DNA of 48,298 nt from Clostridium sp. CAG:768 (GTDB lineage: Bacteria > Cyanobacteriota > Vampirovibrionia > Gastranaerophilales > Gastranaerophilaceae), in NCBI GenBank assembly GCA_000437435.1, contig FR899629.1, forward strand, positions 43,575 through 91,872. Reading direction: 5' to 3'. The translations under genes and the position numbers were made by a program. The notes beneath the pieces were generated by a model. That model made no database searches and was not told where the DNA came from. It saw only the letters and a list, made by a program, of their open reading frames with translations. Each line of letters begins with the position of its first letter. Position 1 is the stretch's first letter. Below are positions 1 through 9,199 of this stretch, piece by piece.

Positions 1-254
1 CCGTTTTCTTCTACAAATTTTTTCTTATGAAATAATTTTTTTACCAAAGGTTCAGAATTAGCTTCATTTCTCTTCTGATACCTAGCCTTTTCAGTATCAA
101 CGTCATTATAATCGTTAATTTCTTCTATTCTAAACCTCTGTTGATTAATCATCTGCATATCATGAACTTGAATTATAGAGGCATCTGGAGGAAGTACAGC
201 AAATACTGGCATTATTGAAAAAGATAATAATGAAACTAAAATTAAATTTTTCAT
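1..254 (-). CDS. Secreted hypothetical protein, 3' end outside window
   Basis: I read this frame directly from the minus strand. The ATG is at 254-252, and the frame stays open for 84 codons to the window edge, so the C-terminus is missing. The protein begins MKNLILVSLLSFSIMPVFA, a typical signal peptide (basic start, hydrophobic core, small residues before a likely cut after A19). The mature part starts VLPPDAS and then becomes highly charged (many E, K, R, N). A GGAG-type ribosome site lies upstream of the start. The SIMPL gene ends upstream on the same strand 17 bases away, so the two are probably co-transcribed. I do not recognise a domain in the visible part. Export to the periplasm or outer membrane is inferred. 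Confidence 0.7.
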   Translation of the reverse strand, partial: MKNLILVSLLSFSIMPVFAVLPPDASIIQVHDMQMINQQRFRIEEINDYNDVDTEKARYQKRNEANSEPLVKKLFHKKKFVEEN

Positions 255-271
255 AATTATAACTCCATAAT

Positions 272-991
272 TTATTTTATACGGAATACTACATTTGCAA
301 CTGCAGTAACTTTTTTCTCAATAGTGGTAGTATCATTAATACCCATATCTGATACATTTGTAGAATCAACAGGAGTAATTTGGAATACACCCATATTTAC
401 TGATTGAATTTTTCCAGGTCTGTTATGAGTAGCTTTTAACATAGCTGTTGCTCTATCTTTTGCATCTGTAGTAGCATCTTTTAACAATTTTACTTTTAAA
501 TCAGCTAATCCTGAATAATAATACTCTGGATTTGTAACATCAATATCTATACCTTTTTCGTATAAGTTTTGAATATCCAAAGCTGTTTCTTTTATTTTAT
601 CAACATCATTTGATTTAACTTCTATTGCTTGAGATGCATTGTAATATGCTATTTCATTTGTAGAAGTACCATTTGGATTATATTTATACACATAATAAGA
701 ATTAACAGGTCTTACCTCTATATCATTAAGCCCTTTAGCTTTTAAATATTCAGTAACAACAGGCAATTGTTTTTTTATCACACTATAAGCCTCGGATTTA
801 GATGGTTTTCTTGATTTAATATCAACAACCAATCTTGCAGAATCTGATTTTACAACTTGATAAGCAGAACCCGTAACAGAAATATTATCTTTTGATAATG
901 TAACTGTTCCAGACTTTACTGCAATAATTAGCCCGAAAGCTAAAATTAAAGCTAACCATACCAATTGCAATTTTTCAAATTTTTCAAACAT
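272..991 (-). CDS. SIMPL-domain (DUF541) membrane-anchored protein
   Basis: This is a 239-residue protein with one N-terminal hydrophobic segment (about residues 10-27) that acts as an uncleaved anchor or signal. A SIMPL/DUF541-type domain fills the rest: the early VTGSA strand, the repeated 'K..A...DA..RA..ML' helix around residues 165-190, and the C-terminal 'VTAVANVVFRIK' strand fit the family. SIMPL proteins are periplasmic or envelope proteins of poorly defined function (the E. coli relative YggE is linked to oxidative stress). The start is supported by an AGGAG site just upstream. It lies 17 bases before the partial secreted gene on the same strand and is divergent from gdhA. Confidence 0.8.
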   Translation of the reverse strand: MFEKFEKLQLVWLALILAFGLIIAVKSGTVTLSKDNISVTGSAYQVVKSDSARLVVDIKSRKPSKSEAYSVIKKQLPVVTEYLKAKGLNDIEVRPVNSYYVYKYNPNGTSTNEIAYYNASQAIEVKSNDVDKIKETALDIQNLYEKGIDIDVTNPEYYYSGLADLKVKLLKDATTDAKDRATAMLKATHNRPGKIQSVNMGVFQITPVDSTNVSDMGINDTTTIEKKVTAVANVVFRIK

Positions 992-1052
992 ATAAACATA
1001 CTCCTATACAAAATAATATATCACATTATAACTGATATTAAAAAAAAATCAA

Positions 1053-1081
1053 TTGCGAATATAAAAAAAATATGTTACAAT
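1053..1081 (+). promoter_or_regulatory. Probable sigma-70 promoter of gdhA
   Basis: A -35-like TTGCGA (1053-1058) is followed after 17 bases by a -10-like TACAAT (1076-1081). A TG one base upstream of the -10 makes an extended -10. The first in-frame ATG of the gdhA frame (1072) falls inside this promoter, which argues for the later start at 1117. Confidence 0.55.
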
Positions 1082-1116
1082 TTCTTTGCAAAAAATACAC
1101 AACAAACGGGGGCTAC

Positions 1117-2469
1117 ATGAATAAATACTTAAATAAAGTTCTAACAGAAGTAAAAGAAAAAAATGAATATGAAAAAGAATATATTCAAGCAGTAGAGGAA
1201 GTATTATCAACTATTGAACCGGTAATTGATAAACATCCTGAATATGAGAAAATAGCCCTTTTAGAACGTATGATTGAACCAGAAAGAATAATTACATTTA
1301 GAGTTCCATATGTAAATGATAAAGGTCAAACAATTGTACACAAAGGTTATCGTGTCCAATTTAGCAGTTTAATCGGTCCATACAAAGGAGGACTAAGATT
1401 TCACCCAAGTGTGAACCAAAGTATTATGAAATTTTTAGGGTTTGAACAAATTTTCAAAAATGCCCTAACTGGCCTCCCAATTGGTGGTGGCAAAGGTGGC
1501 AGTGATTTTGACCCTAAGGGAAAATCTGATGAAGAAATAATGAGATTTTGTCAAAGTTTTATGACAGAACTTCAAAGACATATCGGTCAAGATGTTGATG
1601 TTCCAGCTGGAGATATAGGAGTTGGAGCAAGAGAAATTGGTTATCTTTTTGGGCAATACAAAAGAATTAAAGATATATATGAAGGCGGAGTCCTAACAGG
1701 CAAAGGCTTATCTTATGGCGGTTCTTTAGCTAGAAAAGAAGCGACAGGATACGGTTTGATATATTTCATGAGAGAAATGCTCAAAAATAATGGCAATAAT
1801 TCTCTTGAAGGTAAAACTGTAACAATATCAGGTGCCGGAAATGTTGCTATATACGCTTGTGAAAAAGCTCAACAATATGGAGCTAAAGTTGTTGCGATGA
1901 GCGACTCAAAAGGCTGTATTTATGACAAAGACGGCATTAATTTAGATATTATCAAACAAATTAAAGAACAAAATAGAGGTAGAATTTCGGAATATAAAAA
2001 TTATAAACCGAATGCGGAATATATAGAAAGAGAAAATGAAGATTCTCCTATTTGGGACATAAAAACAGATATTGCACTACCTTGTGCTACACAAAATGAA
2101 TTAACACTTAATTCTGCAAAGAAATTAGTCGCAAATGGCGTAATTGCAATTGGAGAAGGAGCAAATATGCCTTGTACTAAAGAAGCAACAGAATACTTTT
2201 TATCTAACAACATTCTTGTAGCACCAGCAAAAGCTGCAAATGCTGGTGGTGTTGCAACATCTGCAATAGAGATGAGCCAAAATAGCATGAGATATTATCT
2301 AACTTTTGATGAAGTAGATAGTAAATTAAATCAAATTATGATTAACATATTTAATTCGTGTAAAAACTCTGCAGAAGAATATAATTTACAAAATAACTAC
2401 GTTGCAGGTGCAAATATTGCAGCATTCACGAAACTTGCAAATGCAATGATAGCACAGGGTATTGTCTAG
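1117..2469 (+). CDS. gdhA: Glutamate dehydrogenase (NADP-type, hexameric)
   Basis: The enzyme interconverts 2-oxoglutarate plus ammonium and glutamate in the cytoplasm. From ATG 1117 the protein has 450 residues, the usual length for the small hexameric GDH family. The substrate-binding signature GPYKGGLRFHP is at 87-97, and the active-site block PIGGGKGGSDFDPKGKS is at 121-137 with catalytic Lys126. A Rossmann glycine motif (SGAGNVA) lies near residue 235. The start is placed at 1117 rather than 1072 because a GGGGG ribosome site sits just upstream and because 1072 lies inside the promoter. The NADP preference is inferred from overall resemblance. The gene stands alone and converges on the next gene so tightly that the two stop codons share a CTAG. 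Confidence 0.95.
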   Translation: MNKYLNKVLTEVKEKNEYEKEYIQAVEEVLSTIEPVIDKHPEYEKIALLERMIEPERIITFRVPYVNDKGQTIVHKGYRVQFSSLIGPYKGGLRFHPSVNQSIMKFLGFEQIFKNALTGLPIGGGKGGSDFDPKGKSDEEIMRFCQSFMTELQRHIGQDVDVPAGDIGVGAREIGYLFGQYKRIKDIYEGGVLTGKGLSYGGSLARKEATGYGLIYFMREMLKNNGNNSLEGKTVTISGAGNVAIYACEKAQQYGAKVVAMSDSKGCIYDKDGINLDIIKQIKEQNRGRISEYKNYKPNAEYIERENEDSPIWDIKTDIALPCATQNELTLNSAKKLVANGVIAIGEGANMPCTKEATEYFLSNNILVAPAKAANAGGVATSAIEMSQNSMRYYLTFDEVDSKLNQIMINIFNSCKNSAEEYNLQNNYVAGANIAAFTKLANAMIAQGIV

Positions 2470-2909
2470 TTAGCAAATATCGCATTTATTCTTTGAGAAG
2501 AACAAACTTGAGGATCCTTCTTTGTAAATTTATATTTGTTATACTTACAATACTCATTTATTATGAGTCTATAATTCTCAGTTTCCCTACTATTCATTTG
2601 AATTGCAAATCTTGATTGCAATATAGGATACTGATCTTTATACCAATCTTCTCCACTGTTTGTAATAGGGAAAATTACACTCATATACCTTTGCCTATCA
2701 GATTCGTATAACATACATCTATTACGAAGATAATTTGCAAATCGATTGTCATATCTAAAATTTCTTGCAGCACTATTGCACATATCATTGAATTTTTTAT
2801 TACTTAGAGTCATAGATTTATATGCATTTCTTTTCTCATTTGAATCTGCTGCAAATACTGTTCCTACTGATAATAAAATAATTGTTAATAATAAAACTAA
2901 ATTTCTCAT
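2466..2909 (-). CDS. Small secreted hypothetical protein
   Basis: This 147-residue protein has a clear signal peptide (MRNLVLLLTIILLSVGTVFA, cut likely after A20). The mature part is polar and rich in Asn, Arg and Tyr, and its four cysteines (in MCNSA, RCMLY, EYCKY and VCSSQ) could form two disulfides. I do not recognise a family. The start has no ribosome-binding site; a perfect TATAAT on the minus strand (2921-2916) ends exactly six bases before the ATG, suggesting a leaderless transcript. The gene lies 18 bases downstream of the histidine kinase gene on the same strand but seems to have its own promoter. Its TAG stop overlaps the gdhA stop within CTAG at 2466-2469. Confidence 0.7.
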   Translation of the reverse strand: MRNLVLLLTIILLSVGTVFAADSNEKRNAYKSMTLSNKKFNDMCNSAARNFRYDNRFANYLRNRCMLYESDRQRYMSVIFPITNSGEDWYKDQYPILQSRFAIQMNSRETENYRLIINEYCKYNKYKFTKKDPQVCSSQRINAIFAN

Positions 2910-2927
2910 AAAAATATTATATTATAA

Positions 2928-4232
2928 TTAATTTGATATGGATGAAAATTTACATTCATTAATATATGGAAGTTCAATATTATAACTATTATAATTAGAT
3001 TTTTGACTTTCTACATTTATAATTCCATGATGAGCATTAATTATTTGTTTTGCTAAATATAAATTTAAACTGCTGCCAACTTTATCCATTTTTTCTGCAG
3101 ATGTTGTATATTTACAAAACATATTTTTTATATTTTCAGGAGTCTTATAAGGACTTTCAAAACTTAATGAAATATTTATACTATTTTCAATAGCATTTTT
3201 TGATATTTCACAATTAATTTCAGTGTTTTCATAAGCACTTGAAACACAATAATTTATTAAATTTTCAAAAGCCTTTTTCATTTGAATTTTATCTGCATAC
3301 AAAGAAACAAATTTATCTTTTGCAGAAAGTTTAATTTTAATATTTTTATGTTTTATTTCTCTCAAATATTTAGAAAATGATTCATCAAGAACTTTTAACA
3401 TTTGAATTTTTTCATAATTCAGAACAATATCATTATTTTCAAATTTGTATGTAGTTAATAATGTAGATAACATATCATACATACAATAACAAGAATCCAA
3501 TGTTAAATTGAGCAACTCTCTTTGTTGATCATTAATCTTACCCATTTTTTCGTTAACAAGAAGTTCCAAAGCTCTGATTTGAGCAAGAGTTGGGATCTTA
3601 AGATCGTGACTAAGTGTTGATATATAAGTTTCTCTTTGTTTTTGAGCAGCACGTTCAGTATTAATACTTCGGCCAAAAACAACTAAACTATCGACATTAT
3701 CTTTTTTATCCAAAATTGGAACTTTTCTTATTCTTAACCATTGTTGTTTTCCATCTTTTAACCTTACTTCTCTGTCAGTAACGAAGGTCTTTTTGCTTTT
3801 CTTGATAAGATCATTTTCTTCTTTAATTAATTCCATTGTTTTCCTCTCAAATACATCTAAAGACAACTTCCTGAACTGCTCTTGTTTTGTAACATTGAAA
3901 AATTTTAGAGCTTCAATATTACCGGTCACAAATTTATAATTTTTATCAATTATAAATGCAATCAGGGGTAAATTATTTATAATCGTAGTTAAATGAGATG
4001 ATTTAGACTCTATTTTAGTTATTTTCAAATCATCTGCTTCTACATTTTTAAATTCTATCTTACTTTTTAATAATAAAATTACTGATAAAATAGAAATAAA
4101 ATTACAAAAAATAATAAAAAGAAATAAGTTTTTAGAAAGCTCTAAAAAAAGTGCACTAAATATTATCAAACAACAATAAAAGACTAAAAATAATGTATAT
4201 GATAAGTTTGAAATTACAGCTCTTTTGACCAT
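2928..4232 (-). CDS. PAS-domain sensor histidine kinase, orphan
   Basis: Two N-terminal membrane segments (about residues 8-32 and 35-56) with almost no periplasmic loop are followed by a PAS domain (about 82-192). The dimerisation/phosphoacceptor helix carries the H-box STLSHDLKIP with His209, and a HATPase-like domain (about 300-425) follows. The protein should autophosphorylate at His209 and pass phosphate to a response regulator, but none is encoded in the window. The ATP-binding part is atypical: the N-box reads ENLINY, and the usual glycine-rich G-box is reduced to KVGSSLNLYLAKQII, lacking the GxGxG pattern. Sensing inside the membrane or cytoplasm is inferred from the missing sensor loop. 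An AGAGGA ribosome site supports the start. Confidence 0.82.
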   Translation of the reverse strand: MVKRAVISNLSYTLFLVFYCCLIIFSALFLELSKNLFLFIIFCNFISILSVILLLKSKIEFKNVEADDLKITKIESKSSHLTTIINNLPLIAFIIDKNYKFVTGNIEALKFFNVTKQEQFRKLSLDVFERKTMELIKEENDLIKKSKKTFVTDREVRLKDGKQQWLRIRKVPILDKKDNVDSLVVFGRSINTERAAQKQRETYISTLSHDLKIPTLAQIRALELLVNEKMGKINDQQRELLNLTLDSCYCMYDMLSTLLTTYKFENNDIVLNYEKIQMLKVLDESFSKYLREIKHKNIKIKLSAKDKFVSLYADKIQMKKAFENLINYCVSSAYENTEINCEISKNAIENSINISLSFESPYKTPENIKNMFCKYTTSAEKMDKVGSSLNLYLAKQIINAHHGIINVESQKSNYNSYNIELPYINECKFSSISN

Positions 4233-4277
4233 ACTTTCCTCTATTTCTAATTACATGAACATACTAAATTAAGATGT

Positions 4278-4324
4278 AAAAAAAAACATTACCCACCTGA
4301 TTAATAATTATCAAAGTGGGTAAT
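4278..4324 (-). terminator. Rho-independent terminator of the MCE gene
   Basis: A perfect 9-bp inverted repeat ATTACCCAC (4288-4296) / GTGGGTAAT (4316-4324) is followed, read on the minus strand, by G and nine T. It lies 20 bases past the stop of the MCE gene and upstream of the kinase gene, so it should separate the two transcripts. Confidence 0.8.
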
Positions 4325-4343
4325 AAAATATTCAAAAATTTTC

Positions 4344-5228
4344 TTATTTACAATGACATTTTTTCTTACTAACAGGACTTCCAAAAATTAATCGCAATCC
4401 ACCAAAAGGCTTTTCCATAGTATTATTTAACCCTGCAGTCATCTCATCAATATTGCATAAAATTCGGTTCATTTCATTTATTGTACAACCGATTTGTGGG
4501 ATTGTCTTATTAAACTCATTTGTCATAATTTTGACATTTCTTGTAATTAATTGAGCATTTTTAGCAGTAGCTTCCATTCTTTCTTCAGACAAAGCACTAT
4601 CTACATTACCTGTCATATTACTTACATTTTCAGATACCCTAACAATATTCCCAGAACTTTTACTCATATCAGAAGATACTTTAACTACATTCGGACTTAC
4701 CTCCTGAGCCATTGTATTTAAAGTTCCAAATAGTTCACCAAGAGTCTGAATTGTAACATTTAAGTTTTTAACCGCCTCTGCGGCATCTCCTTTTATTGCT
4801 TCAAGTGATTCAGGATCCATATTTGCAAAATAAGATTCAAATTCAACAGTCGTTTTTCCTGAAACTCTATCACCATTTTTCAAATAGAAAATAGAGGGAT
4901 CTTTTGGATATATTATATCAATATAATCAAATTTCCGATTCCATTTATTTCTTTCTTTTCGCAAATTTACAGAAATATTTATCGGCAATTTCAAATCATC
5001 TGGATGCAACTCCATTGTAACTATTGTAGCCGTATAATTTTTATTAGGCTTTACTTTTACAACACGACCTATTTTAAAACCGTTATAATAAATCGGAGCT
5101 CTATCATGAAATGGTCGTAAATTTTTAAATTCAGCTGTCACATAAGTATTGGTTCTATAGTTATAATAAGCAACACCAATAGTTAATAAAATTAAAAGTA
5201 ATATAATTGATTTATACAAATTGTTCAT
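4344..5228 (-). CDS. MCE/MlaD-family lipid-transport protein
   Basis: This 294-residue protein has one N-terminal membrane helix (about 7-23) and an MCE domain (about 30-125; VTAEFKNLRPF and the 'YNGFKIGRVVKV' strand are typical). A long helical, Ser/Asn/Met-rich tail (about 135-275) probably forms the coiled-coil tunnel seen in this family. MCE proteins bridge inner and outer membranes and carry phospholipids with an MlaE permease and MlaF ATPase, neither of which is nearby. Its presence supports a diderm envelope. The C-terminus KKKCHCK is a small possible metal-binding tail. A terminator follows at 4278-4324. The start has no strong ribosome site; a TAGAAT lies seven bases upstream. Confidence 0.85.
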   Translation of the reverse strand: MNNLYKSIILLLILLTIGVAYYNYRTNTYVTAEFKNLRPFHDRAPIYYNGFKIGRVVKVKPNKNYTATIVTMELHPDDLKLPINISVNLRKERNKWNRKFDYIDIIYPKDPSIFYLKNGDRVSGKTTVEFESYFANMDPESLEAIKGDAAEAVKNLNVTIQTLGELFGTLNTMAQEVSPNVVKVSSDMSKSSGNIVRVSENVSNMTGNVDSALSEERMEATAKNAQLITRNVKIMTNEFNKTIPQIGCTINEMNRILCNIDEMTAGLNNTMEKPFGGLRLIFGSPVSKKKCHCK

Positions 5229-5299
5229 ATTAGAAATTCTATTTTATGTCAAATTAAAACACATTCCCGAACAGATTAATTTTATAGTACAATATGCTT

Positions 5300-5764
5300 A
5301 TGGAAGAAAATAAATATTCTAAAAAAGCAGGGGAATTATTTAAACAGGGCTACAATTGCGCACAATCTGTTTTTTGTGCATTTGCAGAAGATATAGGAAT
5401 GGATTTTGACACTGCATTAAAACTATCTTCATCATTCGGGGGTGGAATGGGAAGATTAAGAGAAGTATGTGGAGCTGTAAGCGCAATGTTTATGATTGCA
5501 GGACTAAAATACGGTTACACAAGCCCTAACGATGATATCACCAAAGCAGAGCATTATGAAAGAATTCAAAAACTTGCAGAAGAATTCAAAAAAAATAATA
5601 AAACAATAATATGCAGAGAATTATTAGGGCTCGATGTAAAACAAGATTCACCTATCCCAGAAAAAAGGACCGAACAATATTACAAATCCCGTCCATGTGA
5701 AAAATTGATAATGGAAGCAGCAGAGATAATAAGTAATTATATATCTTCAAAAAAAGAATCATAA
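5300..5764 (+). CDS. C_GCAxxG_C_C family protein
   Basis: The spaced cysteines and glycine block of this redox-type family are visible: GYNCAQSVFCAF, then SSSFGGGMGRLREVCGAVSAMF, then ICRELLGLD, and RPCEKLI near the end. Members are small cytoplasmic proteins, probably binding a metal or cofactor through the cysteines; the biochemical role is not settled. I prefer the second ATG (5300, 154 residues) because a TACAAT hexamer (5288-5293) ends exactly six bases before it, matching other apparently leaderless genes here. The first ATG (5294) would add only two residues. The gene is divergent from the MCE gene, with about 70 bases between them. Confidence 0.85.
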   Translation: MEENKYSKKAGELFKQGYNCAQSVFCAFAEDIGMDFDTALKLSSSFGGGMGRLREVCGAVSAMFMIAGLKYGYTSPNDDITKAEHYERIQKLAEEFKKNNKTIICRELLGLDVKQDSPIPEKRTEQYYKSRPCEKLIMEAAEIISNYISSKKES

Positions 5765-5916
5765 ACACTTTGTAACAAAAATACAAAGAAAACAAAATTA
5801 GCTTACCGGATAAGACTTTTATAATATAATTATTTTGTCACATTAGCTGATATGATAATTGTATACAATTACTCTAATGCTAAAATAAAGAAATTGAACT
5901 AAACGGGAGATTTTTT

Positions 5917-7959
5917 ATGAGAAAGCTAATAGCAGGATTACTGGCGTCAGTTCTAATACTTAATAGCACTGCAACTGTATCTTATGCAGTTATTGAAAAC
6001 TTAAACTCTAAACAAGAAATCCAAGCACAAGAAAACGCAATTATTCCTCTTAAACTTGAAAAAGAAATAAAAGCATCTCTCGCAAAAGTATACGGCACAG
6101 AAAATGTAGAAGTAATCTACTCAAACATATTATCAATAGCTAAAAAAGCAAAAGAAGAACGATCATCAGCACTAATTGAAGAAGACCTAAACCGTCCAAC
6201 AGATTGGTACAAAGATGAAGTAATTTACATGTTTTATGCAAATCACTTTGGAGTAAAAAATCCAGATAAATCAAACACTTTCAAAGATGATATTCAAATG
6301 CTAGACTATTTAAAAACTTTAGGCGTAACAACAATATACATCTTACCATTTGTGGATTCTCCAATGGAAGATGCAGGATTTGATATAAGAAACCCAAGAG
6401 GCATAAGACAAGATTTAGGCGGAATGTTTGAATTTCAAAAATTCATCTCCGCAGCAAGACAAAAAGGATTTAAAATTAAAGCAGATTTAGTCCTAAATCA
6501 CTTCTCAGACCAACATGAATGGTTCCAACAAGCTCTAAAAGGTGATATCTCAAAACTTGATTACTTTGTAGTACGTGACCAGATGCCTGAATATACAAAA
6601 TACAAAGATCCAAAACTGGGCTGGGTTGCTGAATATAAAGAACCAAGCGGAAAAACTTCAAAAAGAAGAATTATTTTCCCTGAAATTACAGAAAACAACT
6701 ACAGAAAAGTAACAATAAATAACAAAGACTACTATTTCTATCACACTTTCTACCCATTCCAGCTTGATATAAACTGGAAAAACCCAAAAGTTTTATACTA
6801 TAACTTGGAAACAATTGCATTTTGGGCAAATCAAGGTGTTGATATTTTCAGAATGGACGCAATCCCATATTTGATTAAAGAAGATGGCACAAATGCAGAA
6901 AACTTAGAAGAAACTCATAGAATTATAAAAATATTAAGTGCATTTATACAAGCAATTGCTCCACGTTCAGTAATCCAAGCAGAAGCTTGCCAAATGCCAA
7001 ATAAAATTCTTCCATATTTTGGAACAGAACAAAAATACAAAGAAATAGTAAAAGGCCAAGAAAAAGAAATGACAAGAACTGATGAAGTTCAAATTGCATA
7101 CCATTTCCCATACATGCCTGCTATTTGGGCATCTTTGGTAACCGCTGACAACAGCTATTTTTGGAAAGCTTACAAACAAACTCCACAAATCCCTGATTCA
7201 GCTTCTTGGGCAATATTTTTAAGAGTGCACGATGAGCTTACTCTGGAAATGGTAAACGAAAAAACAAGAGAAATACTATTTGAAGACCTTGCTCCAAAAG
7301 GTGCTGCATTTAGAAAAGGCTTCGGGGTTTCAGGCAGAATGGCTAATTTCTTGGATAACAACCCAGACAGAATTGGTATGGCTTTTTCTATACTTATGTC
7401 ATTACCTGGAATTCCAATTATTTACTATGGCGATGAAATAGGAATCCAAAATAATTTTGCTAACGCAAATAAAAGTGCTAAAATGCGTGAAGCTAAACAG
7501 AAAAAAGATAAAGATGTAAAAAATAAAGTTAAAATGCTAAGCTATTTTGACAGCCGTGATATAAACAGAGGTCCTATTACACAAAAAACATTTGAAGATG
7601 CCGTAAACCACAAAGGCACATACAATAACAGAGTATATGAAAGAGTAAAACAACTAATAAAAGTAAGAAAACAATACCCTGTAATCACAAGAGGTTCATT
7701 TGTAGAACTAAAAACTAAATCACCCGAAGTTTTTGCCTATGTTCGAGCAACTGATACTGACAGAGTTGTTGTAATAAATAACCTATCTGACAAAAAAATC
7801 AAAGCCACAGTAATATTCACTGATGACAATTTCGGAAAAAAAGAAAAAGACATATACTTGAAAAATCTACTAACAGATAAAATGGTGCGTGCAAGAGTTG
7901 AAAACAAAGAATTAACCGTAAGATTGAACGCATACGATGCTATGTGGCTAAAAATGTAA
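5917..7959 (+). CDS. Secreted GH13 enzyme, trehalose synthase/alpha-amylase-like
   Basis: This 680-residue protein has a signal peptide (cut likely after A24) and a polar linker to about residue 95. The GH13 barrel opens with WYKDEVIY (97-104). Catalytic regions are intact: DLVLNH (190-195), FRMDA with nucleophile Asp314, general acid Glu356 in IQAEACQ, and RVHDE with His438/Asp439. The stretches PYLIKEDGTNAENLEETH and FLRVHDELTLEM closely follow maltose alpha-D-glucosyltransferase (TreS, GH13_16). TreS enzymes are normally cytoplasmic; this one appears exported, so it may instead act on outside or periplasmic alpha-glucans. A beta-sandwich C-terminal domain follows (about 585-680). An ACGGGAG site precedes the ATG. 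The gene is monocistronic. Confidence 0.88.
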   Translation: MRKLIAGLLASVLILNSTATVSYAVIENLNSKQEIQAQENAIIPLKLEKEIKASLAKVYGTENVEVIYSNILSIAKKAKEERSSALIEEDLNRPTDWYKDEVIYMFYANHFGVKNPDKSNTFKDDIQMLDYLKTLGVTTIYILPFVDSPMEDAGFDIRNPRGIRQDLGGMFEFQKFISAARQKGFKIKADLVLNHFSDQHEWFQQALKGDISKLDYFVVRDQMPEYTKYKDPKLGWVAEYKEPSGKTSKRRIIFPEITENNYRKVTINNKDYYFYHTFYPFQLDINWKNPKVLYYNLETIAFWANQGVDIFRMDAIPYLIKEDGTNAENLEETHRIIKILSAFIQAIAPRSVIQAEACQMPNKILPYFGTEQKYKEIVKGQEKEMTRTDEVQIAYHFPYMPAIWASLVTADNSYFWKAYKQTPQIPDSASWAIFLRVHDELTLEMVNEKTREILFEDLAPKGAAFRKGFGVSGRMANFLDNNPDRIGMAFSILMSLPGIPIIYYGDEIGIQNNFANANKSAKMREAKQKKDKDVKNKVKMLSYFDSRDINRGPITQKTFEDAVNHKGTYNNRVYERVKQLIKVRKQYPVITRGSFVELKTKSPEVFAYVRATDTDRVVVINNLSDKKIKATVIFTDDNFGKKEKDIYLKNLLTDKMVRARVENKELTVRLNAYDAMWLKM

Positions 7960-8007
7960 GCGTGCCGCTTAACCCACCATACATATTAATCAAATTTTAA
8001 CAACGAT

Positions 8008-8063
8008 ATAAGTGATAATCGAATCCATCAAAAACTTTTTCTTTTACATCACTTATCATTTTT
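8008..8063. terminator. Possible shared terminator hairpin between convergent genes
   Basis: ATAAGTGAT (8008-8016) and ATCACTTAT (8048-8056) form a perfect 9-bp inverted repeat across a 31-base loop, followed on the plus strand by a short T run (8059-8063). It overlaps the stop codon of the acyltransferase gene. The long loop makes it a weak terminator candidate. Confidence 0.35.
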
Positions 8064-9134
8064 AAACATCATCTTATGTAATTTCTTTAATCCTACACCC
8101 ACATAAGTTGTCACAACCATAGTCACAACAAAATATAAGTAAGTTGTCTGCACAGGATTATATATCCAATAAATATCGTGATTTGCACGCTCCGCAATCG
8201 GAATACCGTGCAACCACATAAAAATTGCTGTCATTATATACATAACAAGCAAATGATTTGCCATTATGTGATATGTAACATTTCCCATATCTTGAACAAA
8301 CTTTATATCTTTAAAATACGGATAAAGAATTTTTACAGTAAATAAAGAAGCCCAAATACCTGTTAATGCAGTAAAAATTGGCACAAAAAGCTGATCATCA
8401 AATCGCGACCAGACAAGCACATAACTTAACCCAATACCATGCTCAGGGTCATAATCTCTGTTAAACATCCAAAGTATAGATTGCAATACAAATACAGCAC
8501 CAAACCACTTTGGCGTAAAAATATTATAATTATCTTTTATATAATGAGTATAAAAATATCCCAAATATACAAAAAATAGTGAAAACATTGTTCTAATTAC
8601 GATTAACATTAAAGGAGTTACCGCAAACCATTTATCAAAAGGAATTGCAAGTAATCCTAAAACTGTAAAAAATCCCAAATGTATAAATTTATTTTTTGTC
8701 ACAGCATTCAAAGCTCTAAACAAAAATAAAAAAGTAATCATTGTCATAAATAACTGAGTTACAAACCACAAAGGACAAGACAGGTCAAATTGATGTCCGT
8801 TTAAAAACGGAGTAATGAAAAAATTCTTGAAACTCAAAGGCATACCCCAAAATTTGCCTGTAAGTTTTGCAATTAAAATTGTAACGAGCATATAAAACAA
8901 GTTATACCAAAAATAAGGAACCAAAAGAGTTTTAATCCTTCTTTCCACAAATGTAGCAACATCAGTCAAATATTTATCTTTAAACAGACAACCTGATATA
9001 AAGAAAAATAAAGCTAACTGAAAAGAATAAGGTGGGAAAATTCCTAATAGTGAAAACTCCAAGTGTCCTGATACAACAAGCAGAATAGCCAGAGCTTTTA
9101 AAACATTCATCTCATTTGAAAAAATTTTATCCAT
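8049..9134 (-). CDS. Acyltransferase family 3 membrane protein (fucose O-acetylase-like)
   Basis: This 361-residue protein has about ten predicted membrane helices. The N-terminal signature NVLKALAILLVVSGH (His22) is the conserved catalytic histidine region of acyltransferase 3 enzymes, and FFISGCLFKDK followed by RRIKTLLVPYFWYNL is typical of the fucose 4-O-acetylase/OafA group. It should transfer acetyl or another acyl group from the cytoplasm to a surface sugar. The neighbouring divergent galE supplies UDP-galactose, so a role in modifying a surface polysaccharide is plausible but inferred. The last codons lie within a hairpin shared with the downstream region. Confidence 0.85.
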   Translation of the reverse strand: MDKIFSNEMNVLKALAILLVVSGHLEFSLLGIFPPYSFQLALFFFISGCLFKDKYLTDVATFVERRIKTLLVPYFWYNLFYMLVTILIAKLTGKFWGMPLSFKNFFITPFLNGHQFDLSCPLWFVTQLFMTMITFLFLFRALNAVTKNKFIHLGFFTVLGLLAIPFDKWFAVTPLMLIVIRTMFSLFFVYLGYFYTHYIKDNYNIFTPKWFGAVFVLQSILWMFNRDYDPEHGIGLSYVLVWSRFDDQLFVPIFTALTGIWASLFTVKILYPYFKDIKFVQDMGNVTYHIMANHLLVMYIMTAIFMWLHGIPIAERANHDIYWIYNPVQTTYLYFVVTMVVTTYVGVGLKKLHKMMFKNDK

Positions 9135-9199
9135 ACAACAAATGATAACATAAACTAAAAATGTGGTATATAATAAGAAGATTATAAGGAGATACTAAT

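Noticed and set aside
1072..1116. Upstream ATG extending GdhA by 15 residues
   Set aside because: It overlaps the extended -10 of the promoter, while ATG 1117 has a GGGGG site and gives the normal family N-terminus.
2001..2288. Antisense open frame inside gdhA
   Set aside because: Codon bias mirrors the sense gene, there is no ribosome site, and the product is not protein-like.
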